From assembly GCF_010560025.1 (NCBI RefSeq), contig NZ_SAIY01000004.1:124001-188000 (forward strand): a DNA stretch of 64,000 nt, given 5' to 3'. Position 1 is the first letter of the stretch. Every line of letters begins with the position of its first letter. Positions 37,065 to 45,775 of this stretch are shown piece by piece. The notes beneath the pieces were generated by a model. The model had not been told where the DNA came from, did no database searches, and worked only from the letters and a program-made list of their open reading frames with translations. This stretch comes from Verrucosispora sioxanthis. Lineage in GTDB: Bacteria > Actinomycetota > Actinomycetes > Mycobacteriales > Micromonosporaceae. Both the position numbers and the translations under genes were made by a program.

Positions 37065-38254
37065 TCACCAGCACCACCGGAAGGCTCCTCGGCGTGGCCG
37101 CCCTGGGCCTCACGCTCGCGATCTCCGCTTGCGGCTCGACAGGACAACAACCACAGGACGTCGAGGAGACGCCGCACGGCTACGTCGAGGGCGCCGAGGA
37201 ACTGGCCGAAGCGCAGTCGACAATCGCGTACGCGACCCGCGGCGCCCAGCGGCTGCGCCTGCTCGACCTGCGCACCAGCGCGGAGAACGAGATCGGGCTG
37301 TCGGTCGGTGCCGAGCAGCTCACCGAGGACGGCCGCTTCGTCTACGTCGACGGCGGCGACCGCACCCTCGAGATCGTCGACGCCGGAGTGTGGACTGTCG
37401 ACCATGTCGACCACGTCCACTACTACCGGGCACCGTCCCGGTCGGTGGGCACGCTGTCGCTCGACGCACCGGTCCGGACGATCGCCGGTTTCGAGGCCCA
37501 CACCACGGTCGGCACCACCGACGGGAAGGTGACGGTCCTCGACCGACGCGAACTCGAGGCCGGCAAGGTCGCCAAACTGGCCACGATCGACTCGAAGAGC
37601 TCCACGCCGCTGGCCGTACCGTACGCCGAGCAACTCCTCGTCGCCCTGGGCGACGATCCCCGGCGGCCGGCCGACCGCATCGTCGCCATGGACGCAAAGG
37701 GCCAGCCGACAGGTGCCTTCGAGGTGCCCTGCGCGGCGCCCCGTGGGTGGGCCGTCCTGCGTGGCGGCGCGGTCTTCGCCTGTGCGGACAGTTTCGTACG
37801 GGTCAAGCTGGAGGGCGAAAAGCTCGCCGCCAAGACGCTGGCCTCCCCGCGGACACCGGTGGCGTCGGACGGGTTCGGCTACCGCCCGCGCAGCAACGAG
37901 GCCGCGGTGGCCGACCAGGCCGGCATCTGGTCGGTGAACGCCGCCAAGGCCACCCTGCGGTACGTGCCGGCCACCGGCCGCGAACTGGTGGCCGCTGCGT
38001 CACCTGCTGACGGCAGTACGGTGCTCGCCCTCGACGCGTCCGAGAACCTGATCAGCTATGACCTCGAGACCGGCAAGATCCTCGCCGAGAAGCCGCTGCG
38101 CGCCGCCAGCCTGACGCTGGACATCGACCGCGCCTACCTGGCCGATCCGAAGGCCCAGGTCATCCACGAGATCGACTACCGCGACGGGCTACGCACCGCC
38201 CGCGCGCTGCAGGTCACCGAACGACCGGATCTCGCCGTGGAGGTCGGCCGATGA
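37061..38254 (+). CDS. aztD: Zinc metallochaperone AztD, first copy
   Basis: The 397-aa precursor has a lipobox (LAISAC), so it is anchored on the outer face of the membrane. The remainder is a beta-propeller-like domain with repeated short strands. HVDHVHYY (about 114-121) is a probable His-rich metal site, as AztD holds zinc and passes it to AztC. GTG 37061 overlaps the aztB stop and has GGAAGG upstream; the stop overlaps the aztC start. Confidence 0.8.
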   Translation: MITSTTGRLLGVAALGLTLAISACGSTGQQPQDVEETPHGYVEGAEELAEAQSTIAYATRGAQRLRLLDLRTSAENEIGLSVGAEQLTEDGRFVYVDGGDRTLEIVDAGVWTVDHVDHVHYYRAPSRSVGTLSLDAPVRTIAGFEAHTTVGTTDGKVTVLDRRELEAGKVAKLATIDSKSSTPLAVPYAEQLLVALGDDPRRPADRIVAMDAKGQPTGAFEVPCAAPRGWAVLRGGAVFACADSFVRVKLEGEKLAAKTLASPRTPVASDGFGYRPRSNEAAVADQAGIWSVNAAKATLRYVPATGRELVAAASPADGSTVLALDASENLISYDLETGKILAEKPLRAASLTLDIDRAYLADPKAQVIHEIDYRDGLRTARALQVTERPDLAVEVGR

Positions 38255-39162
38255 GAGCACGACAGCTTCTCGCGATGCTCTTCGTCGGTGCCCTGCTGAC
38301 CGGCGGCGCGGCCTGCGCCTCACGGGACGACTCCCGCATCGTGGTGACCACGAACATCCTTGGCGACGTCGTCAACGAGATCGTCGGCGACGAGGCCGAG
38401 GTGAGCGTGCTGATGAAACCGAACGCCGACCCGCACTCGTTCGCCATCTCGGCCCGGGAGGCGCACACCATGCAGACGGCCGACCTGGTCGTCTACAACG
38501 GCCTGGGACTCGAAGAGGGCGTCCTGCGCCACGTCGAGTCGGCGAAGGCCGAGGGCGTCCACACCGTCGAGGTGGGTGCCAGGATCGACTCGATGGAGTA
38601 CCAGGACGGCGACGCCGCCGGCCTGCCGGATCCGCACTTCTGGACGGATTTGGAGCGGGTGGTCACGGCGGTGGGGCTGCTCGCCGACGAAATCATCGAG
38701 CACGTCGACGGGGTGGACGCCCGCGCGGTGCGGGAGCGCGCGGAGGCGTACGCGAAGAGGGTCGGCGAGCTGGATGCGGACCTCGCGCGGCGGTTCGCCG
38801 CCATCCCGCCGGAGCGTCGGGTCCTGGTCACCAACCACCACGTGTTCGGCTATCTCGCCGATCGCTACGATTTCACGATCATCGGCGCGATCATCCCGAG
38901 CGGCACGACGCTCGCGTCGCCGAGCTCGTCGGATCTCGCCTCGCTGGTCACCGCCATCCGGACCCACCGGGTGCCGGCGATCTTCGTCGACACCTCACAG
39001 CCGGCCCGGCTCGCCGAGGTGCTCGTCTCGGAGGCAGACATCAACGTCAAGGTGATCGCCCTGTACTCGGAGTCGCTCAGTGAAGCCGACGGCGGCGCCC
39101 CCAGCTACCTGGCGATGATGCGCTTCAACACCGAGGCGATCATCGGCGGCCTCTCCGGTTGA
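38251..39162 (+). CDS. aztC: Zinc ABC transporter substrate-binding protein AztC
   Basis: The 303-aa lipoprotein (GGAACAS lipobox) has the cluster A-I fold of zinc and manganese receptors: NADPHSFAI and DPHFWTDLERVV supply His ligands, TNHHVFGYLADRY another, and FVDTSQPARLAE an acidic ligand. It hands zinc to AztB. ATG 38251 overlaps the aztD stop. No terminator is obvious before the second aztD. Confidence 0.87.
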   Translation: MRARQLLAMLFVGALLTGGAACASRDDSRIVVTTNILGDVVNEIVGDEAEVSVLMKPNADPHSFAISAREAHTMQTADLVVYNGLGLEEGVLRHVESAKAEGVHTVEVGARIDSMEYQDGDAAGLPDPHFWTDLERVVTAVGLLADEIIEHVDGVDARAVRERAEAYAKRVGELDADLARRFAAIPPERRVLVTNHHVFGYLADRYDFTIIGAIIPSGTTLASPSSSDLASLVTAIRTHRVPAIFVDTSQPARLAEVLVSEADINVKVIALYSESLSEADGGAPSYLAMMRFNTEAIIGGLSG

Positions 39163-39205
39163 CACACCCCCACGTCGGGCCGGGAAGCACCCCGTGTAGA
39201 GTTAA

Positions 39206-39220
39206 TAGAAATGATTGTCA
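39206..39220 (+). promoter_or_regulatory. Zur-like box upstream of the second aztD
   Basis: TAGAAATGATTGTCA matches 12 of 15 positions of the Zur consensus TGAAAATGATTTTCA and lies 22 bases before GTG 39242, which has its own GAGGAG ribosome site. The second aztD therefore probably has a separate Zur-controlled promoter. Confidence 0.55.
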
Positions 39221-39241
39221 GTTGCAATTGAGGAGTAGTTC

Positions 39242-40423
39242 GTGAGGCATCGCAGAATCAGCGGCGCGGCCGCCCTGGTGGCGGCCACGCTGGCGCTCAC
39301 CGCGTGCGCGTCCGATGCGGACGAGGGCAACGCACCGTCGGCCAGCTCGTCCGCCGCGGCCTCGGTGCAGGAGCCGGTGGCGATCACCTACGACGGCGGC
39401 ATCTACGTGCTCGACGGCGAGGCGCTCAAGGTGGCGCACAACGTCACCCTGCCCGGCTTCAACCGGGTGAACCCGGCCGGCAACGACAGCAACGTCTTCG
39501 TCTCCACTGAGTCCGGGTTCCAGGTCCTCGACGCGGGCGCCGGCAAGATGACCGACATCAGCTATCCGGGCCCCAAGCCCGGCCACGTCGTGCTGCACGG
39601 TGACCGCACCGTGCTGTTCACCGACGGCACCGGCGAGGTGCACAGCTTCGACCCGAAGACCCTCGCCGACGGCAAGCCCGAGGGACGCCAGTACAAGACC
39701 GCGCAGCCGCACCACGGCGTGGCCGTGGAACTCGCCGACGGCACCCTGGTCGTGACCCTCGGCACGGAGGAGTCGCGCCCGGGAGCTATCGCGCTGGACA
39801 AGGACGGCAAGGAGATCGCCCGCAGCGAGGAGTGCCCCGGCGTGCACGGCGAGGCGGTGGCCCAGGGCGAGGTCGTGGGCCTCGGCTGCACGGACGGCGT
39901 ACTGCTGTTCAAGAACGGCGCCTTCGTGAAGGTCAGGAGCGCGGGTGCGTACGGCGCCGTCGCCACCCAGGTGGGCAGCGAGAAGTCGCCCGTCCTGCTC
40001 GGCGACTACAAGGTCGAGCCGGACGCGGAGCGCGAGTTCCCCGAGCAGTTCGCGCTCATCGACACGGCGGCCCAGAAGCTCCAGGTCGTGCCGATGCCCG
40101 AAGGCGTCAGCTACAGCTTCCGCTCGTTGGCCCGCGGTCCGCAGGGCGAGGGCCTGATCCTCGGCACCGACGGCAAGCTGCACGTGGTCGACCCCGCCTC
40201 CGGCAAGCTGACCAACTCGTGGCCGGTGGTCGGCGCGTGGCAGGAACCGATGCAGTGGCAGGAGCCGCGCCCGGCCCTGTTCGTCCGCGGTGACGACGCC
40301 TACATCACCGAGCCCGCCACAAAGCAGGTGCACCGGCTCGACCTCAGCACCGGCAAGGTCGTCGGATCGGTGACGCTCGACGCGGTCCCGAACGAGATCA
40401 GCGGCACGCTGTCGGCGCACTGA
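39242..40423 (+). CDS. AztD-like zinc metallochaperone, second copy
   Basis: The 393-aa lipoprotein (lipobox LTACAS) has the same propeller-like layout as the first copy. AQPHHGVAVELADGT (about 154-168) carries a conserved His pair and ECPGVHGEAVA a Cys/His site. It differs enough from the first copy to have diverged in affinity or partner. Transcription probably starts at the box at 39206 and ends at the hairpin 40433-40470. Confidence 0.78.
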   Translation: MRHRRISGAAALVAATLALTACASDADEGNAPSASSSAAASVQEPVAITYDGGIYVLDGEALKVAHNVTLPGFNRVNPAGNDSNVFVSTESGFQVLDAGAGKMTDISYPGPKPGHVVLHGDRTVLFTDGTGEVHSFDPKTLADGKPEGRQYKTAQPHHGVAVELADGTLVVTLGTEESRPGAIALDKDGKEIARSEECPGVHGEAVAQGEVVGLGCTDGVLLFKNGAFVKVRSAGAYGAVATQVGSEKSPVLLGDYKVEPDAEREFPEQFALIDTAAQKLQVVPMPEGVSYSFRSLARGPQGEGLILGTDGKLHVVDPASGKLTNSWPVVGAWQEPMQWQEPRPALFVRGDDAYITEPATKQVHRLDLSTGKVVGSVTLDAVPNEISGTLSAH

Positions 40424-40432
40424 CATCCCGGT

Positions 40433-40470
40433 GACCGGCGGTGGAGGCGACCTCGTCTCCACCGCCGGTC
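40433..40470 (+). terminator. Strong hairpin after the azt genes
   Basis: GACCGGCGGTGGAG (40433-40446) and CTCCACCGCCGGTC (40457-40470) form a perfect 14-bp stem with a 10-nt loop, starting 10 bases after the aztD stop. There is no U-tract, as is common in high-GC actinomycetes. Confidence 0.65.
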
Positions 40471-40502
40471 GCATAAGCGACAACCACTACGAGAGGGCAC
40501 GG

Positions 40503-41228
40503 ATGAACGGCGACGAATACCACGACTCGGGCGAGTTCCTCGACCTGCTCAGTCTCGACGCGTGGCAGGCGCTGCGTGATCCGGTACGGTCCGCGTTGGC
40601 CGGCGCCGCACCGCAGGCGGGCCCTATTGTGGACCTCGGAGCGGGCAGCGGGCTCGGCACCCTGCTCATCGCCGAGGTGTTACCGGCCGCGCGGATCCTG
40701 GCGGTCGAGCCGTCGGCCGTCCAGCGCGCGGCCCTGCTCTGCCGACTCGGCCCCATCCCCGAGCTGCGGGAGCGGGTCACGGTGGTGGCCGCCGCAGCGC
40801 AGGACGTCCCCCTGCCGGACCGGATCGGCGGCGCGGTCGCGATGAACATGATCGGGCATCTGGCACCGCCCGCCCGTCGCGAGTTGTGGGGGCGGCTGCG
40901 CGACAAGCTCGCCGACGGTGCGCCCCTGGTGGTCAACGCGCAACCGCCGGCAGAGCCGATGGAGATTCCGGAGGCGGAGTTCGTGAGGGTGCGGGTGGGT
41001 GACCACACCTATGTGGGCAACGGAGCGGCACAGCCGGACGGACCGGACACTCTGCGGTGGCGGATGCGCTACCGGGTGCTCGACCAAGACGGCCAACCGG
41101 TACGCGAGGTCACTGCCGCCTACAGATGGTACGTCGTGTCACCGGAGGCGATCATCGCCGAACTGTCCGCGGCCGGTCTCGACGCGGTCGTCGGCCCAAT
41201 GGACGTGGTACGCGCGGTAGCCCGCTGA
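40503..41228 (+). CDS. Class I SAM methyltransferase
   Basis: The 241-aa protein has motif I VDLGAGSGLGT (about 40-50) and motif II AVEPS, an acceptor region GGAVAMNMIGHL, and a C-terminal substrate domain. ATG 40503 is preceded by GAGAGG; the longer frame would start inside the terminator hairpin. It is the third methyltransferase-type gene of the zinc island. Function unknown. Confidence 0.78.
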   Translation: MNGDEYHDSGEFLDLLSLDAWQALRDPVRSALAGAAPQAGPIVDLGAGSGLGTLLIAEVLPAARILAVEPSAVQRAALLCRLGPIPELRERVTVVAAAAQDVPLPDRIGGAVAMNMIGHLAPPARRELWGRLRDKLADGAPLVVNAQPPAEPMEIPEAEFVRVRVGDHTYVGNGAAQPDGPDTLRWRMRYRVLDQDGQPVREVTAAYRWYVVSPEAIIAELSAAGLDAVVGPMDVVRAVAR

Positions 41229-41242
41229 TTCGGACTTCCTGG

Positions 41243-41275
41243 CCGCCCTGCTTGCCACCAGTGGCAGCAGGGCGG
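41243..41275 (+). terminator. Hairpin after the methyltransferase
   Basis: CCGCCCTGCTTGCCAC pairs with GTGGCAGCAGGGCGG (one bulged T), a 15-bp stem with a 2-nt tip, 14 bases after the stop. Confidence 0.6.
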
Positions 41276-41400
41276 TGATCTTGTAAATCGAACACGGGAA
41301 CGTCCGTCCCGACGAGATCACCTCGCTCCCCGGTGTGGCGGATGCCGCAGTAGCCTGCGACATCCGCCAACGACTCGTCGTGACCCGACTCCGGGCCGGG

Positions 41401-42108
41401 TCAGATCGCGGTGAGGGTAGGGGTGGCGGCGTAGGTGCCGGGAGCGGTGTCAGTGGGCAGCTCCAGCCGAAGACCAGCGTCCAGTTGAGCGGTTCCGCGG
41501 CCGGCGCCGGCCGGCGCCGATCCGAGGACACAGCCGGTCGTCAGACCGGTGCCGCCGGAAAGACTGCCCGGCACCGTGGGACCCGGCGTCACCTCCTGCG
41601 CCGGGGCCTGCTCCAGACGTTCGGCTCCCAGCCGAGGAACGCGCCGCTGACCGAACCGTTGTCGGAGGTGAAGTCGCTGACCTGGGCGGAGACGTTCCAG
41701 CCGGGTGCCGCGGCACGGGTGTCGGTGAAGTGACCGCCCCGGCAAGCGTCCACCGAATCCCATCGGGGTGGGCGGCCTGCTCGAGGTGCTCGGTCGACCA
41801 GCCCGGCCACAGCAATCCGGCCTGCTGGGTCTGCGAGACCTGCCAGACAGGGCTGCCGGCGGCCCCGTCTGGCAGGCGTACCGCGGGTCGTTCGGGACCG
41901 AGGTCCTCGACTCCGGCAGCAGCTGCAGCACCACGTCGTCCGGGTCGTGCCAGTAGGCCTGCTCGCCCGCGGGCTTTTTGGCCAGGCCCTCGACGGTGGT
42001 GTCCTTCACCGTCGTGGTGAATACGCCGTCGCGGTGCACCGAGGCGATGTCGACGTGCCCGTCGTTGAGGATCACCGCGCCGCTGTTCGTCCTGGACCAG
42101 TTGGGCAC
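41401..42108 (-). pseudogene. Actinobacterial surface-anchored zinc-associated protein, broken
   Basis: Read across frames, this holds the surface-anchor repeat of the choice-of-anchor M type (DDVVLQLLPESRTSVPNDPR, PVWQVSQTQQAGLLWPGW, STEHL, GIRWTL) followed by a WxL-like C-terminal part (DTRAAAPGWNVSAQVSDF, GAFLGWEPNV, and APGTYAATPTLTAI at the end). The frame changes three times, each as if one base were missing. The 5' end is lost. Such repeat proteins typically accompany zinc/manganese ABC transporters in actinobacteria, which fits the neighbouring azt genes. Confidence 0.6.
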
Positions 42109-42181
42109 GTTCCACGGGGCTCTTCAGGGACGTGGATCTCTGTACGCTCTGGCGTACCTGCCTGTACACCCGGCCCTGTAC

Positions 42182-42340
42182 TCCGACATCGCCCCTACCA
42201 GGGGTCGCAACTAGTTGTTGGCGTCGGCGCACAGATGCTCGGCGTTGGTGTCCTCATCGCCCCTACCAGGGGTGGCAACTTAGATCAGAAGGCAGAGTTG
42301 GCAGAAGCTGACCCGGCTCGGCACCCTCATCGCCCCCGGA
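42182..42340. CRISPR. CRISPR array remnant (two repeats and a partial third)
   Basis: The core CATCGCCCCTACCAGGGG occurs at 42187 and 42255, followed by TCGCAAC or TGGCAAC, giving 30-nt repeats ending at 42211 and 42279. The core is a hairpin (CCCC/GGGG), as in many CRISPR repeats. The 38-nt spacer between them is 42212-42249. A third copy, CCTCATCGCCCC, starts at about 42325 and then diverges. No cas genes are present in the window, so the array is a relic or the array's truncated end. Confidence 0.45.
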
Positions 42341-42435
42341 AAGTTACGGGCTTTCCACTAAAAGCCACCAGTGAGCCCGGTGTGAGCCCGGACGGCCTAG
42401 CATCCGGCGCTATCGAGCACTATGGACTGGGATCG

Positions 42436-42471
42436 GCAGGGGTATCTAGCTGGACAGATAGATACCCCTGC
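42436..42471. repeat. 13-bp perfect inverted repeat
   Basis: GCAGGGGTATCTA (42436-42448) and TAGATACCCCTGC (42459-42471) are separated by 10 bases. Its A/T content is high for this genome. It sits between the CRISPR remnant and the tRNA fragment with no gene next to it. It may be a terminator or recombination site of a lost element. Confidence 0.6.
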
Positions 42472-42507
42472 GGACTGCCAAGCACCCAGGATCATGAGCC
42501 GGCTTCA

Positions 42508-42553
42508 ACTTCTAATCCCAAGGCCGCAGGTTCGAATCCTGCCGGGCGCGCAC
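42508..42553 (+). other. 3' fragment of a tRNA-Arg(TCT), probable attachment-site remnant
   Basis: The sequence has the tRNA 3' half: an anticodon loop CTTCTAA (anticodon TCT), a T-arm GCAGGTTCGAATCCTGC with the conserved TTCGAAT loop, the acceptor strand CGGGCGC and GCACCA. The 5' half (acceptor strand, D-arm, anticodon stem) is absent and the sequence upstream does not pair. A 3' tRNA piece of this length is what integration into a tRNA gene duplicates, so it is read as an att remnant. No integrase is present. Confidence 0.55.
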
Positions 42554-42568
42554 CACGTCTCCTCGTCG

Positions 42569-43333
42569 TCAGCCTGCGGCAACGCGCCCGCGCTGCCGCA
42601 GGAGGGCGAGGAGGCCGTGACCGTCCTCGACCCGGGCGTCCGGTCGCAGGTCGGGTGGGGACGGTTCGCGGTCGGTGCGGGGCGAGCGCATCAGGATTGC
42701 GGCGCCGGCACCGGCCCGACGAGCGCAGGCCACGTCGCGGTGCACGCTGTCGCCGACGAACCAGCAGTCGCCGATCGGTACGCCGACGGCGTCGGCTGCC
42801 AGCCAGGCCAGGCGGGGATTGGGCTTGCGGAGCCCGGCCTCGTCACTGTAGAACTCGGCCACGAACAGGTCGGACAGCCCGGCAGCGGCGAGGAAGTCCC
42901 GATGCGCCGCCCCGCAGAGCGCGTTGCTGACCACCGCCATCGGTAGATCCGCCTCGGCCGCGGCCCGCAACGCCTCCGCAATGCCCGGACGGACCTGCCA
43001 CTCCGATCGCCATGCCCAGGCGTACGCCAGCGGTGTCGCCGCTGCCTCGACCGCCGCGCGGGCCGGTTCGGGCCAGGTACGCGTCACGAAATCCGCCCAC
43101 ACCCGGGTGTGTGGCAGCTCGGCCGGCTCGGCCGAGCGGCCGGCGTCGTCACGCCACCGCGCGTACATCTGACCGCCTTCGGTCAGGTCGGCGGCGATCT
43201 GCTCGGTCGACACCGCGCGGCCTACCAGGTCAGACAGCCGATGTACCAGATCCGGTGGCGCCGGGGGCTGACGCGGTGCGTCGGCCAGCACCCCACCGAA
43301 GTCCAGCAGGAGCCCATGAGGTGATCGCAACAT
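42569..43333 (-). CDS. HAD-family hydrolase
   Basis: The 254-aa protein has HAD motif I LLLDFGGVLAD (first Asp nucleophile; the second Asp position is Gly, so phosphatase activity may be reduced or changed), motif II VVSNALCG, and motif IV GDSVHRDVACARRAG. Cap residues lie between about 25 and 110. ATG 43333 is chosen because motif I follows at residue 10. The substrate is unknown. The DFGGV form is found in several actinobacterial HAD proteins with unproven activity. Confidence 0.75.
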   Translation of the reverse strand: MLRSPHGLLLDFGGVLADAPRQPPAPPDLVHRLSDLVGRAVSTEQIAADLTEGGQMYARWRDDAGRSAEPAELPHTRVWADFVTRTWPEPARAAVEAAATPLAYAWAWRSEWQVRPGIAEALRAAAEADLPMAVVSNALCGAAHRDFLAAAGLSDLFVAEFYSDEAGLRKPNPRLAWLAADAVGVPIGDCWFVGDSVHRDVACARRAGAGAAILMRSPRTDREPSPPDLRPDARVEDGHGLLALLRQRGRVAAG

Positions 43334-43377
43334 CCCACCATCCTCGCTCACCCCTGCCGGCAACACCGCCGCCGTCA

Positions 43378-43422
43378 ATCTTGGACAGTTCCCGTTTTTC
43401 GCGAACGGGAACTGTCCAAGAT
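43378..43422. terminator. 19-bp perfect palindrome, bidirectional terminator-like repeat
   Basis: ATCTTGGACAGTTCCCGTT (43378-43396) and its exact complement (43404-43422) flank a 7-base loop. It is upstream of the HAD gene and downstream of the sugar dehydrogenase. Long perfect stems of this kind recur between genes in Micromonospora genomes. Confidence 0.65.
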
Positions 43423-43452
43423 CGACTCAACCTGAGTGGTGAAGATCGATGG

Positions 43453-44991
43453 TCAGTTGGGCTGGCAGGGGGTGCCGTTGAGCTGGAAGTCGGTGGGGCG
43501 GTCGTTGGTGCCGGAGTAGGTGGCCTGGAAGCCGAAGCTCACCGTGCCGTTTGTCGGCAGGCTGCCGTTCCAGGCCGCGTTGCGCGCGGTCACGTTCCTG
43601 CCGGACTGGGTGACCTGTGCGTTCCACGCGTTGGTGACCTGCTGGTTGCCGCCGAAGGACCAGGTCACGGTCCAGCCGGTCAGGGCGGCGCCCCGGTTGG
43701 TGACCCGGACGTCCGCGGTGAAGCCGCTGTTCCACTGGTTGGCCGTCCAGCTCACCGCGCAGTTCGCGGGCCCGGTGGTCGGCGGGGGCGTCGTGGGAGG
43801 CGGCGTGGTGGGCGGGGGCGTCGTAGGGGGCGGCATCGTCGGGGGTGGCGTGGTCGGCGGTGGCGTGGTGCCGTCGCCGGGTGGGAAGCGCAGGATGCGG
43901 TCGTCGGTGGCGGCCGGCGTGCCTCGGCCGTCCCGGTTGCTGGTGGTGACCCAGAGCCAACCGTCCGGACCGTACTCGACGGTGCGCAGTCGCCCGTAGC
44001 TGCCGGCCAGTTCGGCGGTGGGAGTGCCGACCCCGCCGGAGCCGTTCAGCGGCACGTTCCACAGCCGGTTGCCGCGCAGGCTGGCCACGAAGAGCCGGTT
44101 CCCGGCGATCGTCGCACCACTCGGTGACGCCTCCGCCGGGGTCCAGGTGAGCAGCGGGTCACGGAAGCGGGGGTCGTTGGCCCTACCCTCCACCGTGGGC
44201 CATCCGTAGTTGCCGCCGGCGACGATCAGGTTGATCTCGTCCCAGGTGTTCTGACCGAACTCGGTGGCATACAGCCGGCCCTGGGCGTCCCAGGCCAGCC
44301 CCTGCACGTGGCGGTGGCCGAGGCTGTAGACCGGCGAGCCGGCGGTCGGGTTGTCCGGCGGAACGGTGCCGTCGGGTCGGATGCGCAGGATCTTGCCGTT
44401 GCGGCTCTGCGGGTCCTGCGCCGACGCGGTCTGTCCGGCGTCGCCCACTCCGACGTAGAGCATGCCGTCGGGTCCGAACGCGATCCGGCCGCCGTTGTGG
44501 ATCGCCGCACGGTTCAGCCCGGTGAGGACAGGTTGCTGGGTCTGCGGTGCGGTGAGCCGGAACCGGGTGATCCGGTTGTCGGTCGCGGTGGTGAAGTAGA
44601 CGTAGATCCAGCCGTCCTGGGCGTAGGTCGGTGACACGGCCAGCCCGAGCAGGCCGCCCTCGCTCACCGGAGTCACGCCGGAGATGGTGACCACGGGCTC
44701 CGGTGCCTGGCCGGGTCGGACCCGCACCACCTGCCCGGTGGGTCGTTGGGCGACCAGGGCACTGCCGTCGGGCAGGAAGTCCATCCCCCACGGCACCTGC
44801 AGGCCGGTGGCAACCGTCTCGGGCCGGGAGAAGTCGAAGTCGCCGACGGCGAGCAACGCGGGTGCCGCGTCACCGAGGGCGTCGGATGGACGTTCGGCGT
44901 TCGGGACCGCGCCGGCCAGGCCGGCGACGCCGACGCTGCCGGCGACCAGACCGGCGGTGAGTACGGCCCCGACCGCGAGTCGGATCTTCAT
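43453..44991 (-). CDS. Secreted PQQ-type sugar dehydrogenase with C-terminal CBM2
   Basis: The 512-aa precursor has a signal peptide (about 1-28), a six-bladed glucose/sorbosone-dehydrogenase propeller (about 55-375; [10 protein letters not shown]-like strand [18 protein letters not shown] with the catalytic-type His, TWDEINLI), a Thr-Pro repeat linker, and a cellulose-binding CBM2 domain (about 410-512, Trp-rich with two end Cys). It probably oxidises sugars at plant polysaccharide surfaces. PQQ use is inferred from the family. Confidence 0.85.
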   Translation of the reverse strand: MKIRLAVGAVLTAGLVAGSVGVAGLAGAVPNAERPSDALGDAAPALLAVGDFDFSRPETVATGLQVPWGMDFLPDGSALVAQRPTGQVVRVRPGQAPEPVVTISGVTPVSEGGLLGLAVSPTYAQDGWIYVYFTTATDNRITRFRLTAPQTQQPVLTGLNRAAIHNGGRIAFGPDGMLYVGVGDAGQTASAQDPQSRNGKILRIRPDGTVPPDNPTAGSPVYSLGHRHVQGLAWDAQGRLYATEFGQNTWDEINLIVAGGNYGWPTVEGRANDPRFRDPLLTWTPAEASPSGATIAGNRLFVASLRGNRLWNVPLNGSGGVGTPTAELAGSYGRLRTVEYGPDGWLWVTTSNRDGRGTPAATDDRILRFPPGDGTTPPPTTPPPTMPPPTTPPPTTPPPTTPPPTTGPANCAVSWTANQWNSGFTADVRVTNRGAALTGWTVTWSFGGNQQVTNAWNAQVTQSGRNVTARNAAWNGSLPTNGTVSFGFQATYSGTNDRPTDFQLNGTPCQPN

Positions 44992-45091
44992 GCCACCCCT
45001 AGTGCATAGATGTTGGTAAATTTAACACGATGCCCCGGCCGACGCCGGATATCGCTGGCCCGGGCAACCCGCAGGCCGTACGGTCCACGCC

Positions 45092-45637
45092 ATGCGCCTG
45101 CGCGAGGAACTGGTAGCCGATCGGGATGCCGTGCACGAGTTGCACCGGCTGGCCTTCGGCAGCCACGGCGAGGTGGTGGCGGCGCTCGTGCGGGCGCTGC
45201 GGGACGACGATCCGGAGGCCCTCAGCCTGGTCGCCGAGGAGGACGACGAGGTCGTGGGGCACGTGCTGTTCACCCGCAGCCTGCTCGACGCGCCGCGTCG
45301 CCTCGTACCGGTGCAGGTGCTCAGCCCGCTCGCGGTCGCACCGGACCGGCAGCGGCGCGGCATCGGCGGCGCTCTGATCACCCACGGGCTGCGCCTGCTC
45401 GACGAGCGGGGCGTGCCGGCGGTGTTCCTGGAGGGCGACCCCCGCTTCTACTCCCGCTTCGGCTTCGCCGTCGGCGGCGACCTGGGCTTTCGTCGACCGT
45501 CGCTGCGCATTCCGGCCCCCGCTTTCCAGGTGGCCAGACTCTCCGGCTACGAGCCGTGGATGACCGGCACGTTCGTCTACTCGGCCACCTTCTGGCAGCA
45601 GGACTGTGTGGGGCTCCGCGAGGACGACAGCGGCTGA
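45092..45637 (+). CDS. GNAT-family N-acetyltransferase
   Basis: The 181-aa protein has the acetyl-CoA-binding motif A (PDRQRRGIGGAL, about 90-101) and FYSRFGF, as in the YhbS-like GNAT subgroup. The acceptor is unknown. It is 9 bases from the longest sensor-kinase frame but probably independent. Confidence 0.82.
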   Translation: MRLREELVADRDAVHELHRLAFGSHGEVVAALVRALRDDDPEALSLVAEEDDEVVGHVLFTRSLLDAPRRLVPVQVLSPLAVAPDRQRRGIGGALITHGLRLLDERGVPAVFLEGDPRFYSRFGFAVGGDLGFRRPSLRIPAPAFQVARLSGYEPWMTGTFVYSATFWQQDCVGLREDDSG

Positions 45638-45775
45638 GTGTGACGGATGGGCGACGTAGCGTCCATCTCGACGTCACCGACGGTCATCATCGCCACTGCC
45701 GTGTGTTATTCTTCGGCGTCGATCTCCGCAGCGCGCACCCGGATCGGGTCGTTTGTCGCAAAGGACGCCTTCCCG

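Noticed and set aside
42497-42553. Calling a complete tRNA gene
   Set aside because: The 5' acceptor strand, D-arm and anticodon 5' stem cannot be found; only the 3' part pairs correctly.
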